Of a stretch of DNA of 32,911 bases, positions 1 through 7,940 are shown in pieces. The notes under the pieces are model-generated. The model had not been told where the DNA came from and made no database searches. It saw only the letters and a list, made by a program, of their open reading frames with translations. Source of the DNA: an uncultured Prevotella sp. (GTDB taxonomy: Bacteria; Bacteroidota; Bacteroidia; Bacteroidales; Bacteroidaceae); assembly GCA_905373605.1 (NCBI GenBank), contig CAJPTO010000005.1, forward strand, positions 1 to 32,911, read 5' to 3'. Numbering within the stretch: the stretch's first letter is position 1; every line of letters starts with the position of its first letter. The position numbers and the translations under genes are program-made.

Positions 1-1043
1 CCCTCGCGCTTGCAGCACAGGTCGTTTTCTAGGAAACGTGCCATTTCGTCGAGTTCAGCACGCGAACAATCCCCCTTGTCCAGCCGTTCGAGGTAGTCGA
101 AAGCCCGTTTTTGCAGATGCACAAGTATGCCACCAAGAAGTTTCTTATAGGTAACGGTGTCGCCTTTAAGCCTGTCGGGCACCACGTTGTCGATGTTCTT
201 GATGAACACCACATCGCCATCCACATCGTTGAGATTCTGAATGAGCGCGCCATGTCCGCCCGGGCGGAAGAGCAAAGAGCCGTCTTCGTTTCTGAAAGGC
301 GTGTTGTCGGGGTTCACGGCAAGCGTATCGGTTGATGGCTTTTGCTCGGAGAAAGATATGTTCAGTCGGGTGTTGTATGCCTTTTCGTACTTAGCAGCCT
401 TCTCGGCCACCTTGTCTTTGAACAGTTGCAGGTGGTCGTGCGACACGGTGAAGTGCACATGTGCCTCGCCATTGGATGCAGCATAGAGTGCCGCTTCAAC
501 GAGATGTTCTTCCATCGGCGTGCGCGGTTCATCGTCATAGTTGTGGAAAAGCAGCAGTCCCTTGGGCAAATTGCCATAGTTAAGACCATTTTCGCCCAGC
601 AGGTGTGCCACAATCTCCTTATAACGGCCAGCCTCTTTCAGGTCGCAAACGCTGGTTTGCGTGTCGGCCTTGCAGGCTTTGCACAGCTCTTTCCTGAAAG
701 CGAAGTGCTGCGTGTTGTCGAAAAACTCTTTTTCAAAGTCGGTTGTCGGCACATCGTAAGGAGCATCGAGAAAGGCAAAGAGGTCTTTGAACATCCTGCT
801 TGCAGCCCCCGAAGCAGGAACGAACTTCACAACCTTGCGGCCTTGGGCTTGGTAGCCTTCCCATTCACCCAAAAAGGCATCACGTTCTTCATCGCTGGGT
901 GCCATAATTCCATTGCCTATCGAAGCGGCGGCTTGCAGCTTCAGGTAAGGAAAACCCTTGCGGTGCTGTTCCATTTGGTGTTCCACCATCGCCTCGCTGA
1001 TGCCGAGGCTCTCAATTTGTTGCAGGTCTTGTTTTGTTAACAT
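1..1043 (-). CDS. DUF4301 family protein, cut at its C-terminal end by the window edge
   Basis: The frame reads leftwards from an ATG at 1041-1043 and stays open to base 1, giving about 347 residues without a stop, so the C-terminus lies outside the window. The start reads MLTKQDLQQIESLGISEAMV. Family membership (DUF4301, a Bacteroidota family of unknown function) is from recognition. Two stretches resemble sugar-nucleotide pyrophosphorylases: a glycine/serine-rich segment near residue 75 (KFVPASGAASRMFK), placed where those enzymes have their nucleotide-binding loop, and a later segment with FRPGGHGALIQNL followed by FIKNIDNV, which recalls the PxGHG and NIDN motifs of UDP-HexNAc pyrophosphorylases. 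A nucleotidyltransferase role is therefore a reasonable inference but is not proven. It is transcribed divergently from the relA-like gene, with a 300-bp spacer between them. Confidence 0.8.
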   Translation of the reverse strand, partial: MLTKQDLQQIESLGISEAMVEHQMEQHRKGFPYLKLQAAASIGNGIMAPSDEERDAFLGEWEGYQAQGRKVVKFVPASGAASRMFKDLFAFLDAPYDVPTTDFEKEFFDNTQHFAFRKELCKACKADTQTSVCDLKEAGRYKEIVAHLLGENGLNYGNLPKGLLLFHNYDDEPRTPMEEHLVEAALYAASNGEAHVHFTVSHDHLQLFKDKVAEKAAKYEKAYNTRLNISFSEQKPSTDTLAVNPDNTPFRNEDGSLLFRPGGHGALIQNLNDVDGDVVFIKNIDNVVPDRLKGDTVTYKKLLGGILVHLQKRAFDYLERLDKGDCSRAELDEMARFLENDLCCKRE

Positions 1044-1083
1044 AAATATTTAGGTTTTATAATCATATAAGCAAAGTGTACAA

Positions 1084-1091
1084 CAAATGTA
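1084..1091 (-). promoter_or_regulatory. Candidate -7 box for the DUF4301 gene
   Basis: On the minus strand this reads TACATTTG, a match to the Bacteroidota TAnnTTTG -7 consensus, about 40 nt upstream of the ATG at 1043. A TTG lies 17 nt further upstream (1109-1111), slightly closer than the usual 19-21. It faces away from the relA-like promoter box at 1134-1141. Confidence 0.4.
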
Positions 1092-1133
1092 ACAACTTTT
1101 CTGCTAAACAAGAAATTATTGGGCTATTTTTTG

Positions 1134-1141
1134 TAACTTTG
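1134..1141 (+). promoter_or_regulatory. Candidate -7 box for the relA-like gene
   Basis: TAACTTTG matches the TAnnTTTG consensus exactly. I see no TTG at the expected distance upstream, so the -33 part is missing or weak. If used, it would leave a leader of roughly 195 nt before the relA-like ATG at 1344. That is long for this window, where other leaders are about 15-150 nt. Confidence 0.4.
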
Positions 1142-1208
1142 CAATGAATGGAGTAGCAATTTCACTCCTTTATATATTAAAATAGGCGAAGATGGGGTGA
1201 GAAGACGG

Positions 1209-1331
1209 ATGCCCTTTGCCATCGTTCAGGCTAACACCACCAACATGATGATTGGGACATGCCACAACACATGTCGCCCTAAGCCCAACACCCCCCTCTT
1301 TCTGACACAGCCTATGAGGATGACTAAGTAA
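1209..1331 (+). CDS. Possible 40-residue leader ORF before the relA-like gene
   Basis: An ATG at 1209 opens a 40-codon frame that starts MPFAIVQANTTNMM and ends with TAA at 1329-1331, 12 nt before the relA-like start at 1344. It lies within the otherwise unexplained 200-nt leader between the -7 box at 1134-1141 and the start codon. It is in the same frame as relA (1344 minus 1209 is 135, divisible by three), so stop readthrough would simply extend relA. There is no recognisable domain, and the composition (Thr, Asn, Pro, Met rich) is not typical of the neighbouring genes. It could be chance. Being translated, or acting as an attenuator, is speculation. Confidence 0.2.
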   Translation: MPFAIVQANTTNMMIGTCHNTCRPKPNTPLFLTQPMRMTK

Positions 1332-1343
1332 AACAGACAGCGC

Positions 1344-3551
1344 ATGGAAGAAAAATTCGTTTTCACTACTGAAGAACAAGATGCAGCCAACGGCCTTTTG
1401 TCTAAGCTGTTGGACAATGATGCCAACGGCTTTCAACCAGACGACGCCAACAAACTGCGCCGACGCATCGACGAATACGTGGCCTCGGGAACGCTGCAAC
1501 GCAACATTTTCGGCCTTAATCCCATTGTCTACGCGCTACAGACAGCAGAAATAGCCTTTGATGAAATTGGCTTGAAACGCGATGCCATCGTTGCCATTGT
1601 GCTATATACGGGCGTTGTGGCTGGGCTTAACGACACGACACAGGTGGAAAAAGACTTCGGCAAGAGCGTGGCACACATCATCAACGGACTGGTGAAGGTG
1701 CAGGAACTATACAAAAGAACGCCTGTGGTGGAGAGCGAAAACTTCAGAAACCTGCTCATCTCTTTTGCAGAAGACATGCGCGTGATACTCATCATGATTG
1801 CCGACCGCGTGAACTTGATGAGACAAGTGCGCGACACCGACAACGAAGAGGCACGACTGGAAGCGGCACAAGAGGCAAGCTACCTCTATGCGCCGCTTGC
1901 ACACAAGCTGGGACTGTACAAACTGAAGAGCGAACTGGAAGACCTCAGCCTGAAATATCTGGAGCACGACGCTTATTACATGATTAAGGATAAGCTGAAC
2001 GCCACGAAAAAGTCGCGCGACAGCTACATCGAACGCTTCATAACCCCCATACAACAACGGCTGGAAGAGGCGGGATTGCACTTCCACATGAAAGGAAGAA
2101 CAAAGAGCATACACTCCATCTGGCAGAAGATGAAGAAGCAAAAGTGCAACTTCGAAGGCATCTACGACCTCTTTGCCATACGCATCATCATCGATTCGCC
2201 CACAGATAAGGAGAAGATGCAATGCTGGCAGGCCTACTCTATCGTTACAGACATGTACATGCCTAACCCAAAACGCCTGCGCGACTGGCTTAGCGTGCCC
2301 AAAAGTAACGGCTATGAAAGTCTGCACATCACCGTGCTTGGACCCGAAAACAAATGGGTGGAGGTGCAAATTCGCACCGAACGCATGGACGAAATAGCCG
2401 AAAAAGGATTGGCAGCACACTGGCGTTACAAGGGAATAAAAGGAGAAAGCGGCATAGACGAATGGCTTTCGAACATCAGGGCGGCACTGGAAAGCAACGA
2501 CGACTTGCAGCTCATGGACCAATTCAAGATGGGACTGTACGAAGACGAGGTGTTTGTGTTCACCCCCAAGGGCGAATTGCTCAAGTTTCCAAAGGGAGCC
2601 AACATCCTAGACTTTGCCTATCGCATCCACTCGGGGCTGGGAAACAAGTGCGTTGGCGGAAAGATAAACGGAAAGAACGTCTCGTTTAGGGCCGAATTGA
2701 AGTCGGGCGACGAGGTGGAAGTGATTACACAGAGTAACCAAACGCCCAAAAAGGAATGGATAAACATCGTAAAGACTCCTCGAGCTAAGGCGAAAATAAA
2801 ACTGGCACTCAAAGACACAGAGGCCAAAGACACGATTTATGCCAAAGAACTGCTGGAAAGAAGACTCAAGAACAGGAAGATTGAGTTTGAAGAAAGCACC
2901 ATGATGCACCTCATCAAGCGCATGGGATTTAAGGTTGCCACAGACTTTTATAAACAGATTGCCGATGAGAAGCTGGATGTTAACGAGGTTATCGAGAAAT
3001 ATAGCGAGGTGCGCGATTACGACCAGAACCTAAATGCACCACAGGTTACGAGGAGTGCCACCGAATATAGCTACGACAACCCCGATGAAGAGCTTGCACG
3101 AAACGATGATGTGCTAGTTATCGACCGCAATTTGAAGGGCGTTGACTATTCGCTGGCCAAGTGTTGCCAACCCATTTATGGCGACCCCGTGTTTGGTTTC
3201 GTTACGGTGAGCGGCGGAATTAAGATACATCGCGCCAATTGTCCCAACGCCCCAGAACTGCGAAAACGCTTCGGATACCGCATTGTGAAAGCACGATGGA
3301 GCGGAAAGAGCGCAGGACAATATAGCATCACCTTGAAAGTGGTGGGCAACGACGACCTGGGCATCGTGAACAACATCACAAGTATCATCTCGAAGGAAGA
3401 GAAAATCGTGATGCGTTCCATCAACATCGACTCGCACGATGGGCTCTTCGACGGCACTATCATCGTACAACTGGAAGACGTAACCAAGCTGGAGGCACTG
3501 ATGAAGAAGCTTCGAACCGTCAAGGGCGTTAAGCAAGTGGCGCGACTCTGA
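1344..3551 (+). CDS. relA: RelA/SpoT family (p)ppGpp synthetase with degenerate hydrolase domain
   Basis: At 735 residues this is a full-length long RSH protein. The N-terminal HD domain (about 20-190) is present but its catalytic residues are gone. The family motif LLHDVVED is here IVLYTGVVAG (85-94), the early HP...VA histidine is replaced by NP (59-60), and ADRLHNMR is ADRVNLMR (153-160). The synthetase domain (about 243-365) looks intact: EGIYDLFAIRI, PKSNGYESLHITV, EVQIRTERMDEIAEKGLAAH and WRYKG. Its loop reads RLRD (311-314), close to the RxKD of bifunctional enzymes rather than the ExDD of proteobacterial RelA. A TGS domain (401-462), a conserved CC pair (607-608) and a C-terminal ACT domain (660-735) follow. 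I infer synthesis only, with no ppGpp hydrolysis. A stop five codons upstream of the ATG fixes this as the most upstream ATG start. Confidence 0.93.
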   Translation: MEEKFVFTTEEQDAANGLLSKLLDNDANGFQPDDANKLRRRIDEYVASGTLQRNIFGLNPIVYALQTAEIAFDEIGLKRDAIVAIVLYTGVVAGLNDTTQVEKDFGKSVAHIINGLVKVQELYKRTPVVESENFRNLLISFAEDMRVILIMIADRVNLMRQVRDTDNEEARLEAAQEASYLYAPLAHKLGLYKLKSELEDLSLKYLEHDAYYMIKDKLNATKKSRDSYIERFITPIQQRLEEAGLHFHMKGRTKSIHSIWQKMKKQKCNFEGIYDLFAIRIIIDSPTDKEKMQCWQAYSIVTDMYMPNPKRLRDWLSVPKSNGYESLHITVLGPENKWVEVQIRTERMDEIAEKGLAAHWRYKGIKGESGIDEWLSNIRAALESNDDLQLMDQFKMGLYEDEVFVFTPKGELLKFPKGANILDFAYRIHSGLGNKCVGGKINGKNVSFRAELKSGDEVEVITQSNQTPKKEWINIVKTPRAKAKIKLALKDTEAKDTIYAKELLERRLKNRKIEFEESTMMHLIKRMGFKVATDFYKQIADEKLDVNEVIEKYSEVRDYDQNLNAPQVTRSATEYSYDNPDEELARNDDVLVIDRNLKGVDYSLAKCCQPIYGDPVFGFVTVSGGIKIHRANCPNAPELRKRFGYRIVKARWSGKSAGQYSITLKVVGNDDLGIVNNITSIISKEEKIVMRSINIDSHDGLFDGTIIVQLEDVTKLEALMKKLRTVKGVKQVARL

Positions 3552-3684
3552 GAGTCCCTCGCGCGCGTATATAATAAGGAGTGGCGCGGACAAAACCAAC
3601 ATGCAGGTACAAAGCACCTTGAAAAAGGCAATGCCCAAGATGGCTCGCTGGCCCGCACGCCAACCAGAACACAATACAAAAGGA

Positions 3685-4668
3685 ATGAGAAAAGAAGATT
3701 TAAGGATAGTTTTCATGGGTACACCCGAGTTTGCCGTGCCATCGCTTCGCATGCTTGTGGAAGGCGGTTACAACGTGGTGGCAGTGGTGACACAGCCAGA
3801 CAAGCCCGTGGGCAGGCATGGTTCAACGCTGCAAGCACCGCCTATAAAGCAGTTTGCACTTGCTAACGACATCCCCGTGTTGCAGCCCGAGCGCATGAAA
3901 GACGAGGAGTTTCTGCACCAGCTACGCGCCTTCGATGCCCATTTGCAGGTGGTTGTGGCTTTCCGCATGCTACCAAAGCAGGTGTGGAACATGCCCCTTT
4001 TCGGCACTTTCAACGTGCATGCCGCCCTTTTACCGCAATATCGCGGAGCGGCTCCCATCAACTGGGCTGTGATTAACGGCGAAACAGAAACGGGCGTCAC
4101 AACTTTCTTCCTTGATGGAGACATCGATACGGGCAGGATTATCGACCATAAACGCCTTGATATACCCGACACGGCCAACGTGGAATGGGTATACAATCAC
4201 CTGATGAACCTTGGTGCAGAGCTTTGTATCGAAACTGTGGACCGCATTTTGCAAAGCGAGGGAAAACTGGAAACAACAGAACAACCCCACGATCAACCCT
4301 TGAAGCATGCACCGAAGATATTTAAGGAAACCTGCCAAATTGATTGGAACCAACCTGCAAAGCGCATTTACGATTTTGTTCGCGGCCTTAGTCCTTACCC
4401 CGGTGCATGGACCGAGATACAAAAGACGGCTGCCGAGGGAGAGGATAAGCCACAAGTGCTGAAGATTTTCAGCACCGCCAAAACCCAAACGCTCGCAAAT
4501 GCACAACCAGGAACATTCGTTGTAGAAGGCAACAGGCTGTTTGTGAACACTGCCGACAATCTCATTGAACTTCAAGAAATACAACTGGCCGGCAAAAAAC
4601 GCATGACAAGCCGCGACTTCCTTAACGGAACGCGCAACGCTGATGCATATCGCGCCATCAGAAAATAA
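3685..4668 (+). CDS. fmt: Methionyl-tRNA formyltransferase
   Basis: The enzyme transfers a formyl group from 10-formyl-tetrahydrofolate to initiator Met-tRNA. I chose the ATG at 3685 (327 residues), which gives MRKEDLRIVFMGTPEFAVPS, the usual N-terminus in this phylum, with AAAGG just upstream. An upstream in-frame ATG at 3601 would add 28 basic residues unlike the family. Catalytic motifs are visible: FNVHAALLPQYRGAAPINWA carries the Asn and His, and DGDIDTGRI carries the Asp. The C-terminal part (about 205-325) is the tRNA-binding domain, ending in GKKRMTSRDFLNG. It follows the relA-like gene by 133 nt with no TAnnTTTG box between, so the two may be co-transcribed. Confidence 0.95.
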   Translation: MRKEDLRIVFMGTPEFAVPSLRMLVEGGYNVVAVVTQPDKPVGRHGSTLQAPPIKQFALANDIPVLQPERMKDEEFLHQLRAFDAHLQVVVAFRMLPKQVWNMPLFGTFNVHAALLPQYRGAAPINWAVINGETETGVTTFFLDGDIDTGRIIDHKRLDIPDTANVEWVYNHLMNLGAELCIETVDRILQSEGKLETTEQPHDQPLKHAPKIFKETCQIDWNQPAKRIYDFVRGLSPYPGAWTEIQKTAAEGEDKPQVLKIFSTAKTQTLANAQPGTFVVEGNRLFVNTADNLIELQEIQLAGKKRMTSRDFLNGTRNADAYRAIRK

Positions 4669-4679
4669 CGCCAACGCAC

Positions 4680-4704
4680 CGCGCTTTTGTCAAAATTAAG
4701 CGCG
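4680..4704. terminator. Inverted repeat after fmt: weak terminator or operator
   Basis: CGCGCTT (4680-4686) and AAGCGCG (4698-4704) form a perfect 7-bp stem with an 11-nt loop, starting 11 nt after the fmt stop. There is no clear T-run behind it, so termination would be weak. Its right arm ends only 6 nt before the TTG of the next promoter (4711), so it could equally be a regulator site. Confidence 0.4.
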
Positions 4705-4710
4705 ATTTGC

Positions 4711-4741
4711 TTGGGACAAACGCATTTTTGTTATATATTTG
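4711..4741 (+). promoter_or_regulatory. Bacteroidota-type promoter of the Sua5/YrdC gene
   Basis: TTG at 4711-4713, a 20-nt spacer, and TATATTTG at 4734-4741 match the TTG / 19-21 / TAnnTTTG consensus well. Transcription would begin a few bases after 4741, which excludes the TTG codon at 4739 as a start and supports the ATG at 4769. Confidence 0.75.
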
Positions 4742-4768
4742 CAAGTTGAACAGAAGAAAAACATCATT

Positions 4769-5338
4769 ATGACAAGAGAAGAAGACATCAGGAAAGCTGT
4801 GGAAGTGTTGAGAAAAGGCGGCGTGATACTCTACCCCACCGACACCATCTGGGGTATCGGATGCGACGCAACCAACGCCGAAGCGGTGGCCAAAGTGTAC
4901 AAAATAAAACAACGCGACGACTCGAAAGCCATGATATGCCTCGTTGATTCGGCCGAACGCATGCAGCGTTATGTGCGTAATGTACCCAACGTGGCATGGG
5001 ACTTGGTGGAACTTGCAACCAAGCCAACAACGCTAATCCTCGATGATGCCGTTAACCTTGCACCCAATCTCGTTGCCGAAGATGGCTCTGTGGCACTGCG
5101 CGTTACAGCTGAACCTTTCTCTAAAGAGCTGTGTTATCGCTTCCAAAAGGCCTTGGTAAGCACCAGTGCCAACATCAGCGGAGAGCCTGCCGCATCAAAC
5201 TATAAGGACATCAGCGAAGAATTGCTCAACGCCGTTGACTATGTGTGCTGGTCCAGACGACAGGAACATAAACCGCATACGCCCAGCAGCATCATCAAAC
5301 TGAACAAAGACGGTGAAGTAACCGTCATACGCAAATAA
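4769..5338 (+). CDS. L-threonylcarbamoyladenylate synthase (Sua5/YrdC/YciO family)
   Basis: This is a 189-residue single-domain YrdC-type protein. The family makes threonylcarbamoyl-AMP from threonine, bicarbonate and ATP for the t6A37 modification of tRNAs that read ANN codons. Visible family motifs are the N-terminal GGVILYPTDTIWGIGCDA, the KxR-like KIKQRDDSKAM and the STSANISGEPA segment near residue 140. The longer Sua5 C-terminal domain is absent, as in TsaC/YciO forms. The start at 4769 gives MTREEDIRKAVEVLRKGG. The upstream TTG at 4739 lies inside the promoter -7 box and cannot be used. It sits 39 nt ahead of the ClC gene and probably shares its transcript. TsaC and YciO cannot be separated by eye. 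Confidence 0.88.
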   Translation: MTREEDIRKAVEVLRKGGVILYPTDTIWGIGCDATNAEAVAKVYKIKQRDDSKAMICLVDSAERMQRYVRNVPNVAWDLVELATKPTTLILDDAVNLAPNLVAEDGSVALRVTAEPFSKELCYRFQKALVSTSANISGEPAASNYKDISEELLNAVDYVCWSRRQEHKPHTPSSIIKLNKDGEVTVIRK

Positions 5339-5377
5339 CCCACGCTAACCGATAACCCTCTCAGACAAGCCTTAGAA

Positions 5378-7183
5378 ATGGATACGACAATAGAGATTGA
5401 AGACAAATCGCTGATTGGAAGGTTTACCAATTGGCGCAACGGACACCTTTCCACAAGGCAGTTCACACTCATCCTCTCGTTCTTCGTGGGGTTCTTTGCC
5501 GCCATTGCTGCCTACTCGCTACACTGGATTATCAAGCAGATACAAATGCTGCTCACCGAGGGTTTCACCATTTCGTCCATCAACTGGCTTTACCTGGTGT
5601 TCCCCGTTGTGGGCATTTACCTCACTTCGCTCTTCATCAGGCATGTGGTGAAAGACAACATCTCGCATGGTATCACGCGTGTGCTCTACGCCATTTCCAC
5701 CAAACAGGCCCGCCTGAAAGGGCACAATTGTTGGTCGTCGGTCATCGCCTCGGCCATTACCATCGGCTTCGGTGGGTCGGTTGGGGCAGAAGCACCCATC
5801 GTACTTACGGGTTCGGCCATCGGTTCTAACCTCGGACAGTTGTTCAAACTGGATAACCGCACCATGATATTGCTCGTTGGTTGCGGTGCCTCGGCCGCCA
5901 TTGCAGGCATCTACAAAGCTCCCATAGCAGGCTTGGTGTTCACATTGGAGGTGCTCATGGTAGACCTTACCATGGCCTCGCTGCTGCCCATACTCATCGC
6001 ATGTGTAACTGCCACGTGCTTTACTTACATTTTTGTGGGCACCGAGTCGATGTTCACATTCCATATTGACGGGGCTTGGGTTATCGAACGCGTTCCTGCC
6101 AGCGTGCTGTTCGGCATCTTTTGCGGGCTGATTAGCCTTTACTTCATGCGCACAATGACTGCTTGCGAGAACATGTTCGGCAAGATGAAGAACAGCCCTT
6201 ACCTGCGATTGATAGTGGGCGGCATAATGCTTAGCACGCTCATTTTCCTCTTCCCCTCGCTCTATGGCGAAGGATTGAGTTCGGTAAACACCTTGCTCAA
6301 CGGCAACACCGAGGCCGACTGGAGCGAGATACTCAACAACTCGCTGTTCTACGGACACAACAACCTGCTGGTGGTGTACGTTGGGTTGGTGCTTTTCACG
6401 AAGGTTTTCGCCACATCGGCCACCAACGGCAGCGGCGGATGCGGCGGTACGTTCGCCCCTTCGTTGTTCATTGGTGGTTTTGGCGGCTTTTTCTTCGCCC
6501 GACTATGGAACATGTACGGCATCGGTGTGTACATTCCCGAGAAGAATTTCACGCTGTTGGGTATGGCAGGCGTGATGACTGGCGTGATGCATGCGCCGCT
6601 AACAGGCATTTTCCTCATTGCCGAGATAACCGGCGGCTACCAGCTGTTGCTGCCATTGATGATTGTTTGCATCAGTTCGTACCTCACCATCAACATCTTT
6701 GAACCACATAGCATCTATGGCATGCGCCTTGCACGTGAGGGAAAACTCATCACCCATCACACGGATAAGTCGATACTTACGCTGATGAGCATGGAAAGTA
6801 TCATCGACAAGAACTACACACCAGTTAGCCCAGAAATGCCTTTGGGCAAGCTAGTGTATGCCATCAGCCGCAGTCATACCAGCTTTATACCCGTGTTAGA
6901 CCATGCGGGCAGGCTTATTGGCGAGATAGACGTTACCAAGATACGGCATATCATGTTCCGAACGGAGCTTTATCAGAAGTTCAGCGTGGCACAAATAATG
7001 GTTCCACCACCTGCTGTGTTGCGACGAAACGACCCAATGGAAGAGGTGATGAACAAGTTTGACAAGACCGATGCCACCTATCTGCCCGTTGTAGATGCCA
7101 ACAACGAGCTGCAAGGCTTCATCTCGCGTACACGTATGTATGCCATGTACCGAAAGATGGTGGCCGATTTCTCTACCGAGTGA
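5378..7183 (+). CDS. ClC-family chloride channel/transporter with two CBS domains
   Basis: This 601-residue integral membrane protein has about 430 residues of ClC core followed by two CBS domains (about 470-520 and 535-590). ClC signatures are visible. NISHGI (95-100) lies at the first anion-selectivity loop. GGSVGAEAPIVLTGSAIGSN carries the gating glutamate (E138, in the place of GREGP). SGGCGGTFAPSLFIG matches the GGIFAP region. In E. coli ClC-ec1 the inner proton glutamate follows another Glu (IIEEM); here the segment reads FTLEVLM, so that site looks like Val192. That change is found in ClC channels, which suggests passive conduction or a proton-uncoupled mode, but this rests on an alignment by eye. 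The CBS pair probably senses adenine nucleotides. It follows the Sua5/YrdC gene by 39 nt. Confidence 0.92.
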   Translation: MDTTIEIEDKSLIGRFTNWRNGHLSTRQFTLILSFFVGFFAAIAAYSLHWIIKQIQMLLTEGFTISSINWLYLVFPVVGIYLTSLFIRHVVKDNISHGITRVLYAISTKQARLKGHNCWSSVIASAITIGFGGSVGAEAPIVLTGSAIGSNLGQLFKLDNRTMILLVGCGASAAIAGIYKAPIAGLVFTLEVLMVDLTMASLLPILIACVTATCFTYIFVGTESMFTFHIDGAWVIERVPASVLFGIFCGLISLYFMRTMTACENMFGKMKNSPYLRLIVGGIMLSTLIFLFPSLYGEGLSSVNTLLNGNTEADWSEILNNSLFYGHNNLLVVYVGLVLFTKVFATSATNGSGGCGGTFAPSLFIGGFGGFFFARLWNMYGIGVYIPEKNFTLLGMAGVMTGVMHAPLTGIFLIAEITGGYQLLLPLMIVCISSYLTINIFEPHSIYGMRLAREGKLITHHTDKSILTLMSMESIIDKNYTPVSPEMPLGKLVYAISRSHTSFIPVLDHAGRLIGEIDVTKIRHIMFRTELYQKFSVAQIMVPPPAVLRRNDPMEEVMNKFDKTDATYLPVVDANNELQGFISRTRMYAMYRKMVADFSTE

Positions 7184-7462
7184 GACATAAAGAATGTTCT
7201 TTTTCTAGGGTCTTATGCCAGTTGGGGATAAGAACCCGTTGTTATGCCAACCGGTAGTTGGGGTAGTAGCAATCTTTTTAATTGCTCAACGGCCATCTTT
7301 TTCATTGAGGCCTGTTCGAAAGGCATTGCATATTATATCGAATTGGCGCAACGCTAGATACGTTGTTAGTTTGTATTTCACACCCTCCATTCATCTAGAC
7401 ATCACTATCACCAATTTAAGTTGCATTTGTTCCGGTTGTATATGCTTTACATCATAGGTGTC

Positions 7463-7550
7463 TGGCATATGTCAGACACGTGTACGGCATATGTCAGACA
7501 CGTGTACGGCATATGCCAGACACGTGTACAGCATATGCCGGACACCTGTA
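7463..7550. repeat. Tandem array A: four copies of a 22-bp palindromic unit
   Basis: Units occupy 7463-7484, 7485-7506, 7507-7528 and 7529-7550. Each has a 9-bp lead (CGGCATATG, varying at its first two bases) and a 13-bp core (TCAGACACGTGTA or CCAGACACGTGTA; GGACACCTGTA-like in the last copy). Two short palindromes alternate: the CATATG centre and the ACACGTGT centre are 11 bp apart, so all symmetry centres lie about one helical turn from the next. A partial palindromic extension precedes the first unit (GTGTC at 7458-7462) and a degraded ACACGTGGCAT follows the last. No protein is expected, since 22 is not a multiple of 3. Confidence 0.9.
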
Positions 7551-7774
7551 TAACACGTGGCATACAATAAAGAAGAACGGGACTTAAGGCGGAAGCATGC
7601 GCTTCTTGCCTGTGTTTCTGCATGACACGCACTGATGAAAGACTGATAATAGCCCAACAACGGCATAGAATGTCCATGCCTTACAAGTATTTGTTTCGGG
7701 TTAAAACCAATTATTACGATAAGTAACTGCTGCATCTTATCCCGAACTGACATAGGGTGTTTCTTCGTGTCTAA

Positions 7775-7808
7775 GTTTCATCTACGCCTGTTTGGGTTTA
7801 GATGAAAC
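7775..7808. repeat. Perfect 10-bp inverted repeat
   Basis: GTTTCATCTA (7775-7784) is repeated in inverted orientation as TAGATGAAAC (7799-7808) with a 14-nt spacer. No T-run follows on either strand, so a classic terminator is unlikely. A regulator site, or the footprint of a lost mobile element, is possible. It stands alone between array A and the lpxA terminator. Confidence 0.55.
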
Positions 7809-7910
7809 ACATTTTGGGAAACTAAGCAGTCTAAGAGGTGTTCGCCAATAACGGCTCTGTGGTTGTAAGTGTAGAAGCGGATAGCAACACCATATTCTGA
7901 AAATAAACAA

Positions 7911-7940
7911 GCACTCGTAAGCCAAGATGCTTGCGAGTGC
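7911..7940 (-). terminator. Intrinsic terminator of the lpxA end of the operon
   Basis: A 12-bp stem (GCACTCGTAAGC with GCTTGCGAGTGC, one G:T wobble) encloses a 6-nt loop. On the minus strand it is followed by TTGTTTATTTTC, a T-rich tail. It begins 26 nt after the lpxA stop and is the strongest hairpin in the window. On the plus strand the tail is less T-rich, so any bidirectional effect on the ClC transcript would be weaker. Confidence 0.75.

Noticed and set aside
3601..3684. N-terminal extension of fmt from the ATG at 3601
   Set aside because: The added 28 residues are basic and unlike the family, whereas the ATG at 3685 yields the usual N-terminus.
7215..7457. 80-codon plus-strand frame after the ClC gene
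   Set aside because: No domain, no promoter box and atypical composition; it ends next to array A.
7463..7550. Array A as a CRISPR array
   Set aside because: Units abut directly at 22 bp with no unique 30-40-bp spacers, and no cas genes are present; the same holds for array B.
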